Source: Planctomycetota bacterium (lineage in GTDB: Bacteria > Planctomycetota > J058 > JAJDCP01). Taken from it: 64,000 nucleotides of DNA. Under the pieces are notes generated by a model, which ran no database searches, was not told where the DNA came from, and saw only the letters and a list, made by a program, of their open reading frames with translations. The stretch spans positions 62,001-126,000 of the forward strand of contig JAJDCP010000060.1 in assembly GCA_029260765.1 (NCBI GenBank), given 5' to 3'. The position numbers were made by a program, and so were the translations under genes. Positions 1 to 9,564 of this stretch are shown piece after piece (the first letter of the stretch is position 1; every line of letters starts with the position of its first letter).

Positions 1-290
1 TGGCGGCCGCCTGGGCGTTGGGATTTCTGGCATGAGCCGCAGGGCCTCGAGGCGCCGTCCGGGCTCGGATCTTGCGCGGCGCGCGCGGATATGCGATTCT
101 CGGCACATGATGGGCGCACCCACACCTCAGGCTTTGACAGTTTCCCGCGGCTTCGGCTGACTGGGCTGGGCATTGCCTGCCGGTCGGTAAGCTAGCGTTC
201 GAGATTCCTCCCACAGGCAATGCAGGCAATGATATGCGACGCGCAGCGCGTCGCAGCCAGGCTGCATCCGCTCTCAAAAGGAATTCCCCG
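1..290. other. Non-coding window edge and leader of the ABC importer operon
   Basis: No convincing gene lies here. A long open frame antisense to the next gene begins further in and looks like a shadow. The stretch holds one TTGACA-like box at 134-139 without a convincing -10 partner, and an inverted repeat described separately. The AAGGA ribosome site at about 279-283 belongs to the substrate-binding lipoprotein that starts at 291. Confidence 0.5.
170..223. promoter_or_regulatory. 10-bp inverted repeat upstream of the importer operon
   Basis: GCATTGCCTG at 170-179 is an exact inverted match to CAGGCAATGC at 214-223, and a further AGGCAAT follows at 224-230. The arms are 34 nt apart, so this could be a dyad operator or the base of an RNA structure in the leader. 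No bound factor can be named from sequence. Confidence 0.4.
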
Positions 291-1208
291 ATGCGACATT
301 TCTTCAGCTGGTTCTTGTTTCTGGGTCTGACCGTGGCCGTCCTGGGCTGTGGCGGGACAACTCCCGCCGTGCCCGAAGACACGGGTGTCCACGAGCTCCG
401 CTTCTCGGCCATCCCCGACTCCGACAAAGAGCGTGTGACCAAGCGCAGCGCGGTGATCTCGGCCTACCTGAGCGCCGAGCTCGGCATCCCCGTCAGCTTC
501 GTCGAGGCCCCCGATTATTCGGGCGCAGTGCGGGCGCTGGTCACCAACAAGGTCGACCTGGTCTGGTTGGGCGGCGTGACCGCTGTGCTGGCCGAGGAGC
601 AGTCGCAAGGCAAAGTCCGCTTCGTGTGCAACCGCGAGTCTGACCTGCAGTTCAAGAGCCACTTCATCGCCGCGGAGGGGAGCATCGAACCGGTGGCCGA
701 CCTCTCCGAGCTGGTCGGCAAGACAGGCGAGCTGCAGTTCAGCTTTGGCAGCAAGAGCTCGACCTCGGGCCACATCATGCCTCGCTATTTCATGACCCTG
801 GCGGGCTTGGTGCCCGAAGACAGCTTCAAGGAGGTCGGTTTCCAGGCCACCGGCGGCCACGCGGCCTGCGCCAAGGCCATCGACGCGGGGGCCGCGCAGG
901 TGGGCGCGCTCAATTACAAGACCTTCGACAAGATGAAGGCTGCCGGCGAGCTGCCCAACACAGAGATCATCTATACTACGCCGCCGTACGTCGACTACTG
1001 CGTGGTGGCGCACGAGCGCCTCGGTGCGGCGCTGTTGCAGAAGATCCGGGCTGCGTTCCTCAAGCTCGACCCACAGGATCCGGCCCACAAACCCGTGCTC
1101 GAAGCCTTCGACGCGGGCGAGGAGCGCTTCGTCGCTGCCGATCCGCAAGCCTGGGACGGCATCCGCTCGGCGCTCAAAGATGCCCGGGACCGCGGTCTGT
1201 TGGAGTGA
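291..1208 (+). CDS. PhnD-type ABC importer substrate-binding lipoprotein
   Basis: This 305-residue lipoprotein should bind an oxyanion-type solute outside the inner membrane and hand it to the ABC importer encoded by the next two genes. A hydrophobic signal segment ends in a lipobox with the acceptor cysteine at residue 20 (VLGC). The body has the PhnD/SsuA-like pattern, with SSTSG at 156-160 followed by MPRYF, and resembles the subgroup often called putative selenate or phosphonate binders. The true solute is not visible in the sequence. The ATG at 291 was preferred over an upstream in-frame ATG at 234 because it has an AAGGA ribosome site and begins directly with the signal peptide. Its stop overlaps the GTG start of the ATPase gene, so the two are translationally coupled. 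Confidence 0.85.
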   Translation: MRHFFSWFLFLGLTVAVLGCGGTTPAVPEDTGVHELRFSAIPDSDKERVTKRSAVISAYLSAELGIPVSFVEAPDYSGAVRALVTNKVDLVWLGGVTAVLAEEQSQGKVRFVCNRESDLQFKSHFIAAEGSIEPVADLSELVGKTGELQFSFGSKSSTSGHIMPRYFMTLAGLVPEDSFKEVGFQATGGHAACAKAIDAGAAQVGALNYKTFDKMKAAGELPNTEIIYTTPPYVDYCVVAHERLGAALLQKIRAAFLKLDPQDPAHKPVLEAFDAGEERFVAADPQAWDGIRSALKDARDRGLLE

Positions 1209-2035
1209 GCGGGCGGCCCTCGGACGCCATTCAGGAGAGCGCACCGCTCAAGGACGGGCAGGTCGTCTTCGCGCACAACCTGCGCATGAGCTTCGGCGCG
1301 ACGACCGTACTCGAAGGCCTCTCGCTCACCATTCCTGCCGGGCAGAAGGTTGCCATCATCGGCCCCTCGGGCGCCGGCAAGACCACGTTGCTGCGCATCA
1401 TGGCAGGCGTGCTGCCGGTCTCGTCGGGGGAGCTGCGGATCTTTGCGCAGTCCCCAAACGCGCTGTCGCCGCGCAAGTTGGCACGCCTTCGGCGGCGCAT
1501 CGGCAAGTTGTACCAGAGCGACAACCTGATCCCTGGCTTGCGGGTTGCCCATAACGTCAACGTCGGGCGGCTTCCGCGTTGGTCTCTGTTCCGAGCCGTA
1601 CTGTCGTTGCTTGTGCCGCAGGGCCTGACCGAAGTGCGGCAGGCGCTGCGCAAAGTCGAGCTCGAGGACAAACTCTGGGCCTTGCCCGGCACGCTGTCGG
1701 GCGGCCAGCAGCAAAGAGTGGCCATCGCCCGGTTGTTGCTCCAGAATCCTGAGCTGATTCTGGCTGATGAGCCCGTCAGCGGCCTCGACAACCGCCTGGG
1801 CCGCGAAGTGATCGAGATCCTTGTCGGCATCGCGCGCGAGCGTGGCGCCACCCTGGTGGTCAGCCTGCACACATTGGAGATGCTCGGCAATCGCTTCGAT
1901 CGCATCATCGCGATCCGTGCGGGTCGGCTCGTTTGGGATGGCGTCCCCGAAGACCTCGACCAGGCCGTGTTGCTTGAGGTCTACGGCGCAGAATACCAGA
2001 CCCTGCACCTGTCCGAATTCGCGGCGGAGCCATGA
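1205..2035 (+). CDS. PhnC-like ABC transporter ATP-binding protein
   Basis: This is the 276-residue ATPase of the importer. Walker A is GPSGAGKT at 53-60, the ABC signature LSGGQ is at 164-168 and Walker B LILADEP is at 184-190. The segment around LYQSDNLIPGL and GRLPRW is typical of the PhnC subgroup, which fits its PhnD-like partner. Translation starts at a GTG that overlaps the stop of the binding-protein gene, and the gene's own stop overlaps the ATG of the permease gene. All three are therefore one operon with coupled translation. The substrate is uncertain: phosphonate, phosphite, or the putative selenate type. Confidence 0.9.
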   Translation: MSGRPSDAIQESAPLKDGQVVFAHNLRMSFGATTVLEGLSLTIPAGQKVAIIGPSGAGKTTLLRIMAGVLPVSSGELRIFAQSPNALSPRKLARLRRRIGKLYQSDNLIPGLRVAHNVNVGRLPRWSLFRAVLSLLVPQGLTEVRQALRKVELEDKLWALPGTLSGGQQQRVAIARLLLQNPELILADEPVSGLDNRLGREVIEILVGIARERGATLVVSLHTLEMLGNRFDRIIAIRAGRLVWDGVPEDLDQAVLLEVYGAEYQTLHLSEFAAEP

Positions 2036-3801
2036 GGCCGGCTCGCGTGCCCTGGCGGCGGCCCGCGCTGGGCGTGCTCGTCCTGCTGCTGGCGTGCGTG
2101 GCCTGCAGCGTGCTCGACTGGGATCTCGGGGCGCTCAGCAGTCCGGAGGCCCGGACGGCGGCCTGGCTACGTTTCTGCAGCTTTCTGGGCTCTTTCGGCG
2201 CGCCCAACTTGTCCTCCGAATACCTGCTGACCGCCACCCACCTGATGCTGCAAACCCTGGCTGTCGCCGTGCTCGGGACAGTGCTCGGGGCCATCGGCGG
2301 CTATCTGCTGGCATTGGCCGCCTCACGCGCGGTGTTCGTGGCGGGGAGCCCCGCGCCCACCGGGGCATTGGTGCGGCTGCAGGGCTGGCTGCGGCGCGGT
2401 CTGTGTGAGCTGGCACGGCTGCTGCTCGATGTGTTGCGGGGCATCCCGGACTTCGCCTGGGCGATCGTGATCCTTGCCATACCAGGCCCAGGGCCGGTGA
2501 CCGGAATCCTGGCCATCGCGGTCAGTCTGACCGGCATCCTCGGCAAGATCTTCAGCGAGCTCTGGGACAACGTCCCGCCGGCCCGCTATGAGGCGGTACG
2601 TACCACGGGCGCGGGCCGCCTGGTGGTGTTCGGCTACGGCATTCAGCCGCTCGCCGCCCGCTCGATGCTCAGCTTCACGCTGATGCGTTTTGAATGTGCT
2701 GTGCGCAACGCCTCGGTCATCGGAGTGGTGGGAGGCGGAGGACTGGGCGCGCAATTGTTCGACGAATTCAACTACGGCAACTTCGACAACGTGGTGACGC
2801 TGCTGCTGGCGATGTTGGTCTTGACGGCCAGTGTCGACCTGTTCGCCAACCTGGTGCGTTACCGGCTGCGCCCTGACCCCCAACGACCGCGCAGCGCTGA
2901 GCTGCGCGGAGCCCTGTTGCGCAGAGCAGGCGGCCTGGCCTGGGTGGTTGCGCTGGTGGTCTTCTGCACGCTCTACCTGACAGGGATGTTTGGCGGGCGG
3001 GCGGCGGAGCGCCCTCCATTCCAGGCAGCCCTGGCAGAAATGCAGCGTGTAGAATGGAGAATCCTGGGCGACGATTTCTCGCGCCTGTTGACGCCTGACC
3101 TTCGTTGGACCCAGCCGCTCGCCGACGGTACGAGCAAACCCGGCGCGCTGCAGGAGGCTCTGGACGGAGCGCTGGTACCCTTGGCGATGGGTCTTCTGGG
3201 CAGTCTGCTCGGCATTCTGGCCGCCGGGCTGCTCGCCTATCCGAGCTCGATTGCCTTCGGACCAGGTGCCTCGAACTTCACCGGCGAGCGCCGGGGCCGC
3301 GTGCGCCAGTTGCTGCGCTGGTGCACCGTGCTGCTGGCGCGCGGCCTGGCGCTGGTGATGCGGGCGATTCCAGAGGTGGCCTGGCTGTGGATCTTCGCGA
3401 CCTTCTTCACCCTGGGGGTGCTGCCCGCCATCCTGGCGATGGCTCTGCACACAACCGGGGTGTTGGCGCGCGTCTTTACCGAGACCGTCGACGACATCCC
3501 GTACCGCAGCTACGAGCGCAGCTATATGGGCTCGCGGTCCCAGCTGTTCGCGTATGCAGCGGTGCCGCGCAGTCTGCACAACTGGTTGTCCTACACCTTC
3601 TTCCAGTTCGAGTCCAACGTGCGGACCAGCGTCTCGCTCGGCATCATCGGCGTGGGGGGGCTCGGGGATTCCTTTGACTGGAGTTTCAAGTTCTGGGCGC
3701 TCGAGCGGGCGAGCACTTTTCTGTTGGCGATGATCCTCTTGACGACGGCCATCGACCGTCTCTCCCGGGCCTTGCGCCTACGTCGTGGGACTCAGGGCTG
3801 A
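2032..3801 (+). CDS. Fused double PhnE-like ABC permease
   Basis: This 589-residue inner-membrane protein carries two BPD-type permease domains in one chain. PhnE permeases are usually single-domain proteins of roughly half this length that pair in the membrane. Each half has a run of hydrophobic helices followed by an EAA-type coupling loop: the first near residue 177 (ELWDNVPPARYEAV), the second near residue 483 (ETVDDIPYRSYERSY). Each is followed by a glycine-rich GGGGLG or GVGGLG turn. The halves diverge clearly, which suggests an old fusion rather than a recent duplication. The ATG overlaps the stop of the ATPase gene, completing the importer operon. No terminator is evident before the next gene. 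Confidence 0.85.
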   Translation: MRPARVPWRRPALGVLVLLLACVACSVLDWDLGALSSPEARTAAWLRFCSFLGSFGAPNLSSEYLLTATHLMLQTLAVAVLGTVLGAIGGYLLALAASRAVFVAGSPAPTGALVRLQGWLRRGLCELARLLLDVLRGIPDFAWAIVILAIPGPGPVTGILAIAVSLTGILGKIFSELWDNVPPARYEAVRTTGAGRLVVFGYGIQPLAARSMLSFTLMRFECAVRNASVIGVVGGGGLGAQLFDEFNYGNFDNVVTLLLAMLVLTASVDLFANLVRYRLRPDPQRPRSAELRGALLRRAGGLAWVVALVVFCTLYLTGMFGGRAAERPPFQAALAEMQRVEWRILGDDFSRLLTPDLRWTQPLADGTSKPGALQEALDGALVPLAMGLLGSLLGILAAGLLAYPSSIAFGPGASNFTGERRGRVRQLLRWCTVLLARGLALVMRAIPEVAWLWIFATFFTLGVLPAILAMALHTTGVLARVFTETVDDIPYRSYERSYMGSRSQLFAYAAVPRSLHNWLSYTFFQFESNVRTSVSLGIIGVGGLGDSFDWSFKFWALERASTFLLAMILLTTAIDRLSRALRLRRGTQG

Positions 3802-3900
3802 AGTGATACGTGCGTGACGCCGGCGAGCAGTTGCAAGGCTGCGGCCTGGACCCCATCCTCGGGGTTGGAGGATTCCGGACCCACTGCTGGAGGGAAGGCC

Positions 3901-6900
3901 GTGTCAGACAGCCCGCTGGTCGCTGCCTGGGTTGAGCTGGTTGGCGCCGAGGCCGATCTCTCGACCCTGCCTGTAGACGCGACCTATAAGCCCGCGAACC
4001 AGAGCGCGCACGCGTCCGCCACGCAGCCTCAGCAGTTGGCCGAGCTGCATGCCAGGAGCGCGGCGCTCAAGTCAGCTGGAGGCTATCAAGAGCTGGAGCA
4101 GATCGCCCAGGGGGGCATGGGGGTTGTGCTGCGAGCGATGCAGCATAGCCTGCAGCGCGAGATCGCCGTCAAAAGGATGCGGCCCCGCCCGGGGGCCTCG
4201 ACATTCCAGCAGCAAGCTGTGGCGCGTGCTTTTGTGGCCGAAGCCCACACCACTGCCAGCCTGCAGCATCCCAATATTGTGCCCGTCTACGACTTGTTCC
4301 AGAGCGATGACGGCGGGCGTAGCCTGGCGATGAAGTTGGTGGAGGGCCAGTCTTGGGAGCAGCGTCTGAGCCAGGACCCGCCGGATCTGCTGCGCGAGCT
4401 CGGCGTGTTGATCCAGGTCTGCCATGCGGTTGGATATTCCCACAGCCGCAAGCTCGTGCATTGCGACCTCAAACCGGCCAATGTCATGCTGGGCAGCTTC
4501 GGCGAGGTGTTGTTGATGGACTGGGGTCTAGCGGTGGCTGTGGGCCCCGCCGATGACACCAGCCTGTTTCGGCACAAATCACGCCTGAACAGTCCCTGCG
4601 GCACGCCCTGCTACATGCCGCCCGAGCTGGCGCAGGGCCACGGCACGAAGGTGGGAACCTGGACGGACAGCTACCTGTTGGGGGGCATTCTGTTTCGGCT
4701 GCTCAGCGGGCGTCCCCCCCATTCGGGTAAGGATCTGGCGGACGTGGTCGTCACGGCGGCAGCGGGGATTGCGCCGACGCTGCCGGCTTCGGCGCCGGCC
4801 GAGCTGGCCGCGGTGGTTGCGCAGGCCATGCGTTGCGAGCCCGAGCAGCGCTTGACGGTCGAAGACTTCCGGCGGGGCATCGAGACCTATCTCAGGCATC
4901 GCGAGAGCCACACGATCGTCGAGCAAGCGGAGGCGCGGCTGGTCGTTTGTCTGGACAGCGCGCAGCAGAGTCCAGGCGACAGCGGGCACAACCTGCTCTA
5001 TCAGGAATTCACCGAGGCGGTGGCGGGTTTCCGGCAAGCGCGCGGCCTCTGGAGCGGGAACCGGCAGGCCGAACGGGGCGAGCAGCGTGCGCGGCTGGCG
5101 TTCGCCGAATGCGCGCTCCGGTACGGAGATCTCGGGCTCGCCGAGGCGCAGCTGGGCCTGTGCCCCCAAGACAGCGATGCGCGGCGTGCGCTCGAGGTGG
5201 CATTGCTGACGGCTCGGGCAGCACAACGCGCGGAGACGAGCACGCGCAGGCGCCTGCGCTGGGCGGTCGCGAGCATGTTACTGCTGCTGTTCGTGGCGCT
5301 GTCCGTCGGTCTGTTCGTGCTCGATGGCAAGAATGCGGACATCGGCTTGCAGCGCGACCAGATCCAAGCGCAGCTGCTCGAGCTGGGCGCGACCCACGCG
5401 GAGGTGCGCCGCCAGAAGCACAACTCGGACCTGCGGGGCGACGTGGCGCAAGAGGTGCTGACCGAGCTCGTGACCAACATGCAGATCCGCTTGACGAGCG
5501 AGCTGGCAGATGCTGCCTCCCACGATGTCGCGCATGAGCTGCTCGCGGTCGCCCAGAGGGGCTGGGGGCGTCTCCGTGAGGCCGACATCGAGCAGGTGCG
5601 CCTCTCTCTGGGTGCAGCGGTCGTGCGCAAGCGCTATGCGGAGCTGCTCGAGGAGGTCGCCGGGGATACCGAGGCAGCCATCGATGAGCTGCGCGCGGCA
5701 GAAGTGATCGTGCGCAGCTGCCTCGAACAGGAACCTGTCGGCGAGGAGCGCGCGCGCTTGCACTACTGTCTCAGCTACCTGCTGTTGGATCGGATACAAC
5801 TCCACCGACGCCGCGGCGAGCCTGCTGAGGCCGCGGCAGCCCTCGCGGCCGCCTCGGAGCTCGCGCGCGAGCTTCTGGGCCGCGATCCCGAGAGCGTCGA
5901 CTACCGGTGCTTGATGGCGGATGTCGAGGAGGAGAACGCCGGGGTGGCCGAAGAGGCCGGCCTGAGCGAGCAGTTTCGGCGCTCGATGCGGGCCTGTCTG
6001 GAGCTCGTCGAGGGGCTGGAAGAGTCGCCGCAGCATCCGCGCTTGCGCTTTGCGAGCATCCGCCGCGCCCGTGGCCTGGCCAGCCATCTGGCGGACCACG
6101 GGGAGCTCGGCGAGGCGCTTGAGCTGTGCCAGCGTGCCCTGGACCGCGCGCGGGTGTTCAGCGCGAGCGACCCGCACAGCGCCCGCGTGCTGTACACCCT
6201 CGCGCGCACTCTGTCGCAACAGGCAGGACTGCTGACAAGCGCCAACGATCTGGATCGGGCCCTGCTCTGCGAGCTCGAAGCGCTGGGCATCGCCCGCCAG
6301 CTGTGTCTGCGCCATCCCGAAAGCTGGAAGGCCCTCAGCCATCTAGGCCGGCGCCTCGCGGCCGTCGGGGTCCTGCAGATCAGGCGTGGCGAGATCGAGC
6401 CCGCCGTCGCTTGTCTCATCGAGTGCATCCAGACCTATCGGGCGTTGCTTCAGCGCGAGCCTCAGGATGTTGAGCTGCGCCTGTCCCTGGCCATCGAGCT
6501 CAACAACCTGGGCTCGCTGTACGAAAGGAAACGCCGCGCGGCCGACGCTCTAGAAAGCTACCGTGAAGCGCTGGCACAGATCCGGGCTGTGCTCGAAGTC
6601 AGCCCGCAAGATTTCGCCGCGCTGCGGCTGCGGGCTGTGGTGTATACGCAGCTCGGGGCCCTGGCGTTGAGCAACGACAATGCTGCCGAGGCCGAGGCCG
6701 CGTTTGAACGTGCCCAGCAAGACTTTGACCGGCTGCTCGAGGTCGATGGGCGCAACATCGACATGTTGGGCAACTACGTCATGTTCGTGACGGACCATGC
6801 TCGGTTTCTGATCGAGAGCGATCCTGAGGCGGTCGAGGCACGCTTTGTCGCGCTTCGTGAACACCTCGAGGCGGGGATGCGCGAGTTCCCCGAGCACAAT

Positions 6901-8253
6901 GGCTTCGCATTGGGTCTGACGCGTCTGCTCACCGTCCATGCGGGGGCTCTGCGGATGCTGGACCGTGACGCAGAGGCGTATCCGATCTACGAGCGGGCGG
7001 CCGAGACCGCCGCAGAGATCTACCGTCAGGCTCCCCGCAACCAGACCATTCTCTTCCGCTACGGGCTCGCGATGATGGGCCTGGCCGACATCGACTTCGA
7101 GCGCGGTTCTTTGGAGCAAGCCGAAAAACGCGGCCGGATGGCGGTGCGCTTGTTCGAGGCCCGCGTTGCGTCCCATCCGGAGGAGCTCTCCCTCCAGAAT
7201 CTCGCGGTCAGTTGCCAGCTACTCGCACAGTTGAGCGCGCAGCAGGTTGAGTCCGATCAGGCCGTTGCCTGGCATCGGCGCGCCCTGTCGGCGCGCCGCC
7301 AGCTCGAGCAGCTCGCGCCGTCGAGCGAGACCCGAGACGGCATCGCCTGGGCACAGCACTGGCTCACCGAGGCTTTGTGGCAGGCGGGATACAGCGATAG
7401 CGCGCTGGTGGCTTCAGAAAATCAGCTCCGTTTGGACCAACTCCGCGTCGCCCGTGACACCGAGGGTCCGGCGGCCCGGGTCAAGCTGGCCTGGTCGTAC
7501 AACCAGCGGGCCAGCTTCTTGAGCGAGCTGGGAGAGCTCGACGCAGCCGCAGAGTTGTTCGCCTTGCAGCTCGAGCTTGTGCGCGCGTTGCACCGTGAGA
7601 ATCCAGAGAGCACGCTCAGTCAGCGTAACCTGGACCGCGCGCTCGTCGATGCCGCGGGGCTGTCTTTCCGGCGCGCTGCAGGGCACGAGGCGCTCGCGCT
7701 GCTCGACGAACGCGCCGCTCTGTTCGAGCCCGACGCCAATATTCTCAGACTGCAGGCGGCCGCCGCCGAGCTGATCGGGGATCTGGAGGGCGCGACGGCC
7801 TGTCTGGAGCTGCTGTTGGCGAGCGACCAGACGGGTCTGGGCCTCTTGCTGCGTGCCCGCAACAGGGCCCTGGCCGAGCAACTCGAGCCGGCGCGGGCAG
7901 CCCTGCGCGAGGCCTTGCAGAGCCCGTATCGGGATTATGCACGGCTCTGGCTGGTGGCCCTGGGCGACAGCGAGCACGATCTGTCGGCGTTGGCCGAGCA
8001 GCAGGGCTGGCCGGCTCCCATGGCCCGCTATCTTGGTGGCCAGCTCGACCAGGCCGGGCTGCGTGCCCGCGCCCTGGGATCGGGGCAGACCTGCGAAGCC
8101 GAGCTGTTGATGGCTCTGCAGGCCGAGCAACAGGGCGATCCTGCCAGGGCCCGCGCCCACTTCGAGGCCGTCGTGGCGACGGGTGAATACCTCTATCTCG
8201 AGCACCAATGGGCGAGAAGTTGGCTCGCCCGCGAGGCCCGTCGGCAGCCCTGA
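3901..8253 (+). CDS. Membrane-anchored Ser/Thr protein kinase with long TPR-type tail (kinase A)
   Basis: This protein of about 1450 residues joins a cytoplasmic Hanks-type kinase to a membrane segment and a very long helical repeat tail. The kinase spans about residues 61-330: a glycine loop QGGMGVV, catalytic lysine K91 in AVKRM, the loop HCDLKPAN at 187-194, and DWG at 207-209 in place of DFG. A hydrophobic segment at about 452-478 is followed by TPR-like repeats to the end. The GTG at 3901 was chosen because it has a GGAGGGAAGG ribosome site and gives an N-terminus that aligns with kinase B at 10815-14555 (AW-ELVGA-AD-TL-VDATY). It probably phosphorylates Ser/Thr on unknown partners recruited by the repeats. 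It faces the rhodanese gene convergently. Confidence 0.85.
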   Translation: MSDSPLVAAWVELVGAEADLSTLPVDATYKPANQSAHASATQPQQLAELHARSAALKSAGGYQELEQIAQGGMGVVLRAMQHSLQREIAVKRMRPRPGASTFQQQAVARAFVAEAHTTASLQHPNIVPVYDLFQSDDGGRSLAMKLVEGQSWEQRLSQDPPDLLRELGVLIQVCHAVGYSHSRKLVHCDLKPANVMLGSFGEVLLMDWGLAVAVGPADDTSLFRHKSRLNSPCGTPCYMPPELAQGHGTKVGTWTDSYLLGGILFRLLSGRPPHSGKDLADVVVTAAAGIAPTLPASAPAELAAVVAQAMRCEPEQRLTVEDFRRGIETYLRHRESHTIVEQAEARLVVCLDSAQQSPGDSGHNLLYQEFTEAVAGFRQARGLWSGNRQAERGEQRARLAFAECALRYGDLGLAEAQLGLCPQDSDARRALEVALLTARAAQRAETSTRRRLRWAVASMLLLLFVALSVGLFVLDGKNADIGLQRDQIQAQLLELGATHAEVRRQKHNSDLRGDVAQEVLTELVTNMQIRLTSELADAASHDVAHELLAVAQRGWGRLREADIEQVRLSLGAAVVRKRYAELLEEVAGDTEAAIDELRAAEVIVRSCLEQEPVGEERARLHYCLSYLLLDRIQLHRRRGEPAEAAAALAAASELARELLGRDPESVDYRCLMADVEEENAGVAEEAGLSEQFRRSMRACLELVEGLEESPQHPRLRFASIRRARGLASHLADHGELGEALELCQRALDRARVFSASDPHSARVLYTLARTLSQQAGLLTSANDLDRALLCELEALGIARQLCLRHPESWKALSHLGRRLAAVGVLQIRRGEIEPAVACLIECIQTYRALLQREPQDVELRLSLAIELNNLGSLYERKRRAADALESYREALAQIRAVLEVSPQDFAALRLRAVVYTQLGALALSNDNAAEAEAAFERAQQDFDRLLEVDGRNIDMLGNYVMFVTDHARFLIESDPEAVEARFVALREHLEAGMREFPEHNGFALGLTRLLTVHAGALRMLDRDAEAYPIYERAAETAAEIYRQAPRNQTILFRYGLAMMGLADIDFERGSLEQAEKRGRMAVRLFEARVASHPEELSLQNLAVSCQLLAQLSAQQVESDQAVAWHRRALSARRQLEQLAPSSETRDGIAWAQHWLTEALWQAGYSDSALVASENQLRLDQLRVARDTEGPAARVKLAWSYNQRASFLSELGELDAAAELFALQLELVRALHRENPESTLSQRNLDRALVDAAGLSFRRAAGHEALALLDERAALFEPDANILRLQAAAAELIGDLEGATACLELLLASDQTGLGLLLRARNRALAEQLEPARAALREALQSPYRDYARLWLVALGDSEHDLSALAEQQGWPAPMARYLGGQLDQAGLRARALGSGQTCEAELLMALQAEQQGDPARARAHFEAVVATGEYLYLEHQWARSWLAREARRQP

Positions 8254-8275
8254 GCTGGCCTGGGCTTTTCCACCC

Positions 8276-8599
8276 TCAGTAGCGCGGCACTGCCGGGTCG
8301 ACCTCGGCCGACCAGGCGTCGATCCCACCCGCGAGGTTGTAGAGCTGGCTGAAGCCGTGCGCGGCAAAGTGCTGGGCGGCGGCCTGGCTGCGGATGCCGT
8401 GGTGGCAGACGAAGGCGATGGGCGTCTCTGGCGGCAGGGCGAGCAGCTCTTCCAACCAGGCCTGGTCGAGCAGTCGGCTGCCTTCGATGCGGGCCGTCTG
8501 CCATTCCCAGGGCGTGCGTACATCGCAGACCTGCAGGCAAGGCTCACGGTCCCACAGGCTGCGGAGCTCGCTGGCGCCGAGTTGCTGGATGGGGCTCAT
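8276..8599 (-). CDS. Single-domain rhodanese-like sulfurtransferase
   Basis: This 107-residue protein is one rhodanese domain without a signal peptide, so it is cytoplasmic. The active-site loop is intact: C65 in FVCHHGIRSQ is the persulfide-carrying cysteine followed by the usual glycine-Arg-Ser turn. The family moves sulfane sulfur to acceptors such as cyanide, thiols or biosynthetic carriers; the acceptor here is unknown. The ATG at 8599 was chosen over upstream in-frame codons because of the GAGAGGAG ribosome site and because it overlaps the stop of the potassium channel gene (ATGA). The two are therefore translationally coupled. It ends tail to tail with kinase A. Confidence 0.85.
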   Translation of the reverse strand: MSPIQQLGASELRSLWDREPCLQVCDVRTPWEWQTARIEGSRLLDQAWLEELLALPPETPIAFVCHHGIRSQAAAQHFAAHGFSQLYNLAGGIDAWSAEVDPAVPRY

Positions 8600-9414
8600 G
8601 ACGGCTCCTCTCGCAGGCGGCCTCGCAGCTCGTCGAAGCTCATGCCTGGGGTTTCGCGGTCGTCGACGTCGACGACGCCGAGCACGTTCTTGCGTAGGAA
8701 TCCCGGCAACAGATCGAGATCTGCCCGGCGGTCGCGGCTGGAGGTGACCGCTTCGACCAGGCAGAAACGGGCTGCGTAGAGGTCGACCTTGATGCCCGGG
8801 CCGTTCCATTGTCCGCGCCACCAGCGGGTCTTGCGCGTGGTCTGCAGTTGCTCGCGCAAGGTCTCATAGAGGATCTCGACCAGGCGCGCATCGTCTTCGC
8901 TGCAGGTGAAGGTGCCCTGACCCTGCTTGAACTTGTACTTGATGCTGCGTTGGCCGTCGCGCAGCTGGAACTTGATTCCCTTGCCCGGCAACTTCGGCGG
9001 ATACTCCTGCACGAGCTCGGCAGGTTGGAAGCCCTGCAGGCGCAGCTCGTCATCGAGCCCGTCCTGGGCCTCTTGTTTGAGCAGGAACTTGACCTCGCGG
9101 AAGCCAGGATCGCGTGTCCACCAGCGCAAGGCAGCGATGGCGTGGGCGGCGATGTCGCTGATCAACGAGCCGAGGATGCCGATCCCCAGGATCTGGTGCG
9201 GGATCGAGATCAGCCGGCTGGCCGCCAGCTGCGGCGTGATGTCGCCATAGCCGACCGAAGTCAACGTGGTGATCGTGAAGTAGAGCACATCGACCAGGCC
9301 CCGTCCGCTGAACAGCGCTGCACCGCGGTCGATCCAGAGGATGGTCGCGCTCAAGAGCAGCACGCTCGGCACCCCGATCATGTACAGGCGTTGCTTCAAG
9401 GTCTGGATCTTCAC
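8596..9414 (-). CDS. Two-helix potassium channel with large cytoplasmic domain
   Basis: The protein has one membrane helix (about 12-28), a pore loop with the selectivity filter TSVGYGD at 52-58, and a second helix. A cytoplasmic domain of about 170 residues follows that I do not recognise as RCK or cyclic-nucleotide-binding. The filter makes potassium selectivity very likely. The GTG at 9414 has a GGAAG ribosome site; an ATG at 9474 would add 20 low-complexity residues and is the alternative start. The gene overlaps the rhodanese gene by 4 bp and its 5' end faces the membrane-protein gene at 9565. Confidence 0.8.
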   Translation of the reverse strand: MKIQTLKQRLYMIGVPSVLLLSATILWIDRGAALFSGRGLVDVLYFTITTLTSVGYGDITPQLAASRLISIPHQILGIGILGSLISDIAAHAIAALRWWTRDPGFREVKFLLKQEAQDGLDDELRLQGFQPAELVQEYPPKLPGKGIKFQLRDGQRSIKYKFKQGQGTFTCSEDDARLVEILYETLREQLQTTRKTRWWRGQWNGPGIKVDLYAARFCLVEAVTSSRDRRADLDLLPGFLRKNVLGVVDVDDRETPGMSFDELRGRLREEPS

Positions 9415-9564
9415 GGGCCGGGCTTCCTGCGAGGAGGAGAGAGCTGCGATTGTAGGCGGCCTGGGAGGACGCATCCAGCCACGATTGTGCGATCATGCAA
9501 GCGCTCCGTTCCAACCCGGGCACGTGGTACTATGGGCGCGCCACGGTTGTGGCCGGGAGCGAAA

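Noticed and set aside
134..139. TTGACA before the importer operon as an operator half-site
   Set aside because: TTGACA fits TnnACA only because it is a standard -35 sequence; without an 11-bp partner it has no operator value.
192..1244. 350-codon open frame antisense to the substrate-binding protein
   Set aside because: The opposite strand encodes a clear lipoprotein with family motifs; the antisense frame is a shadow.
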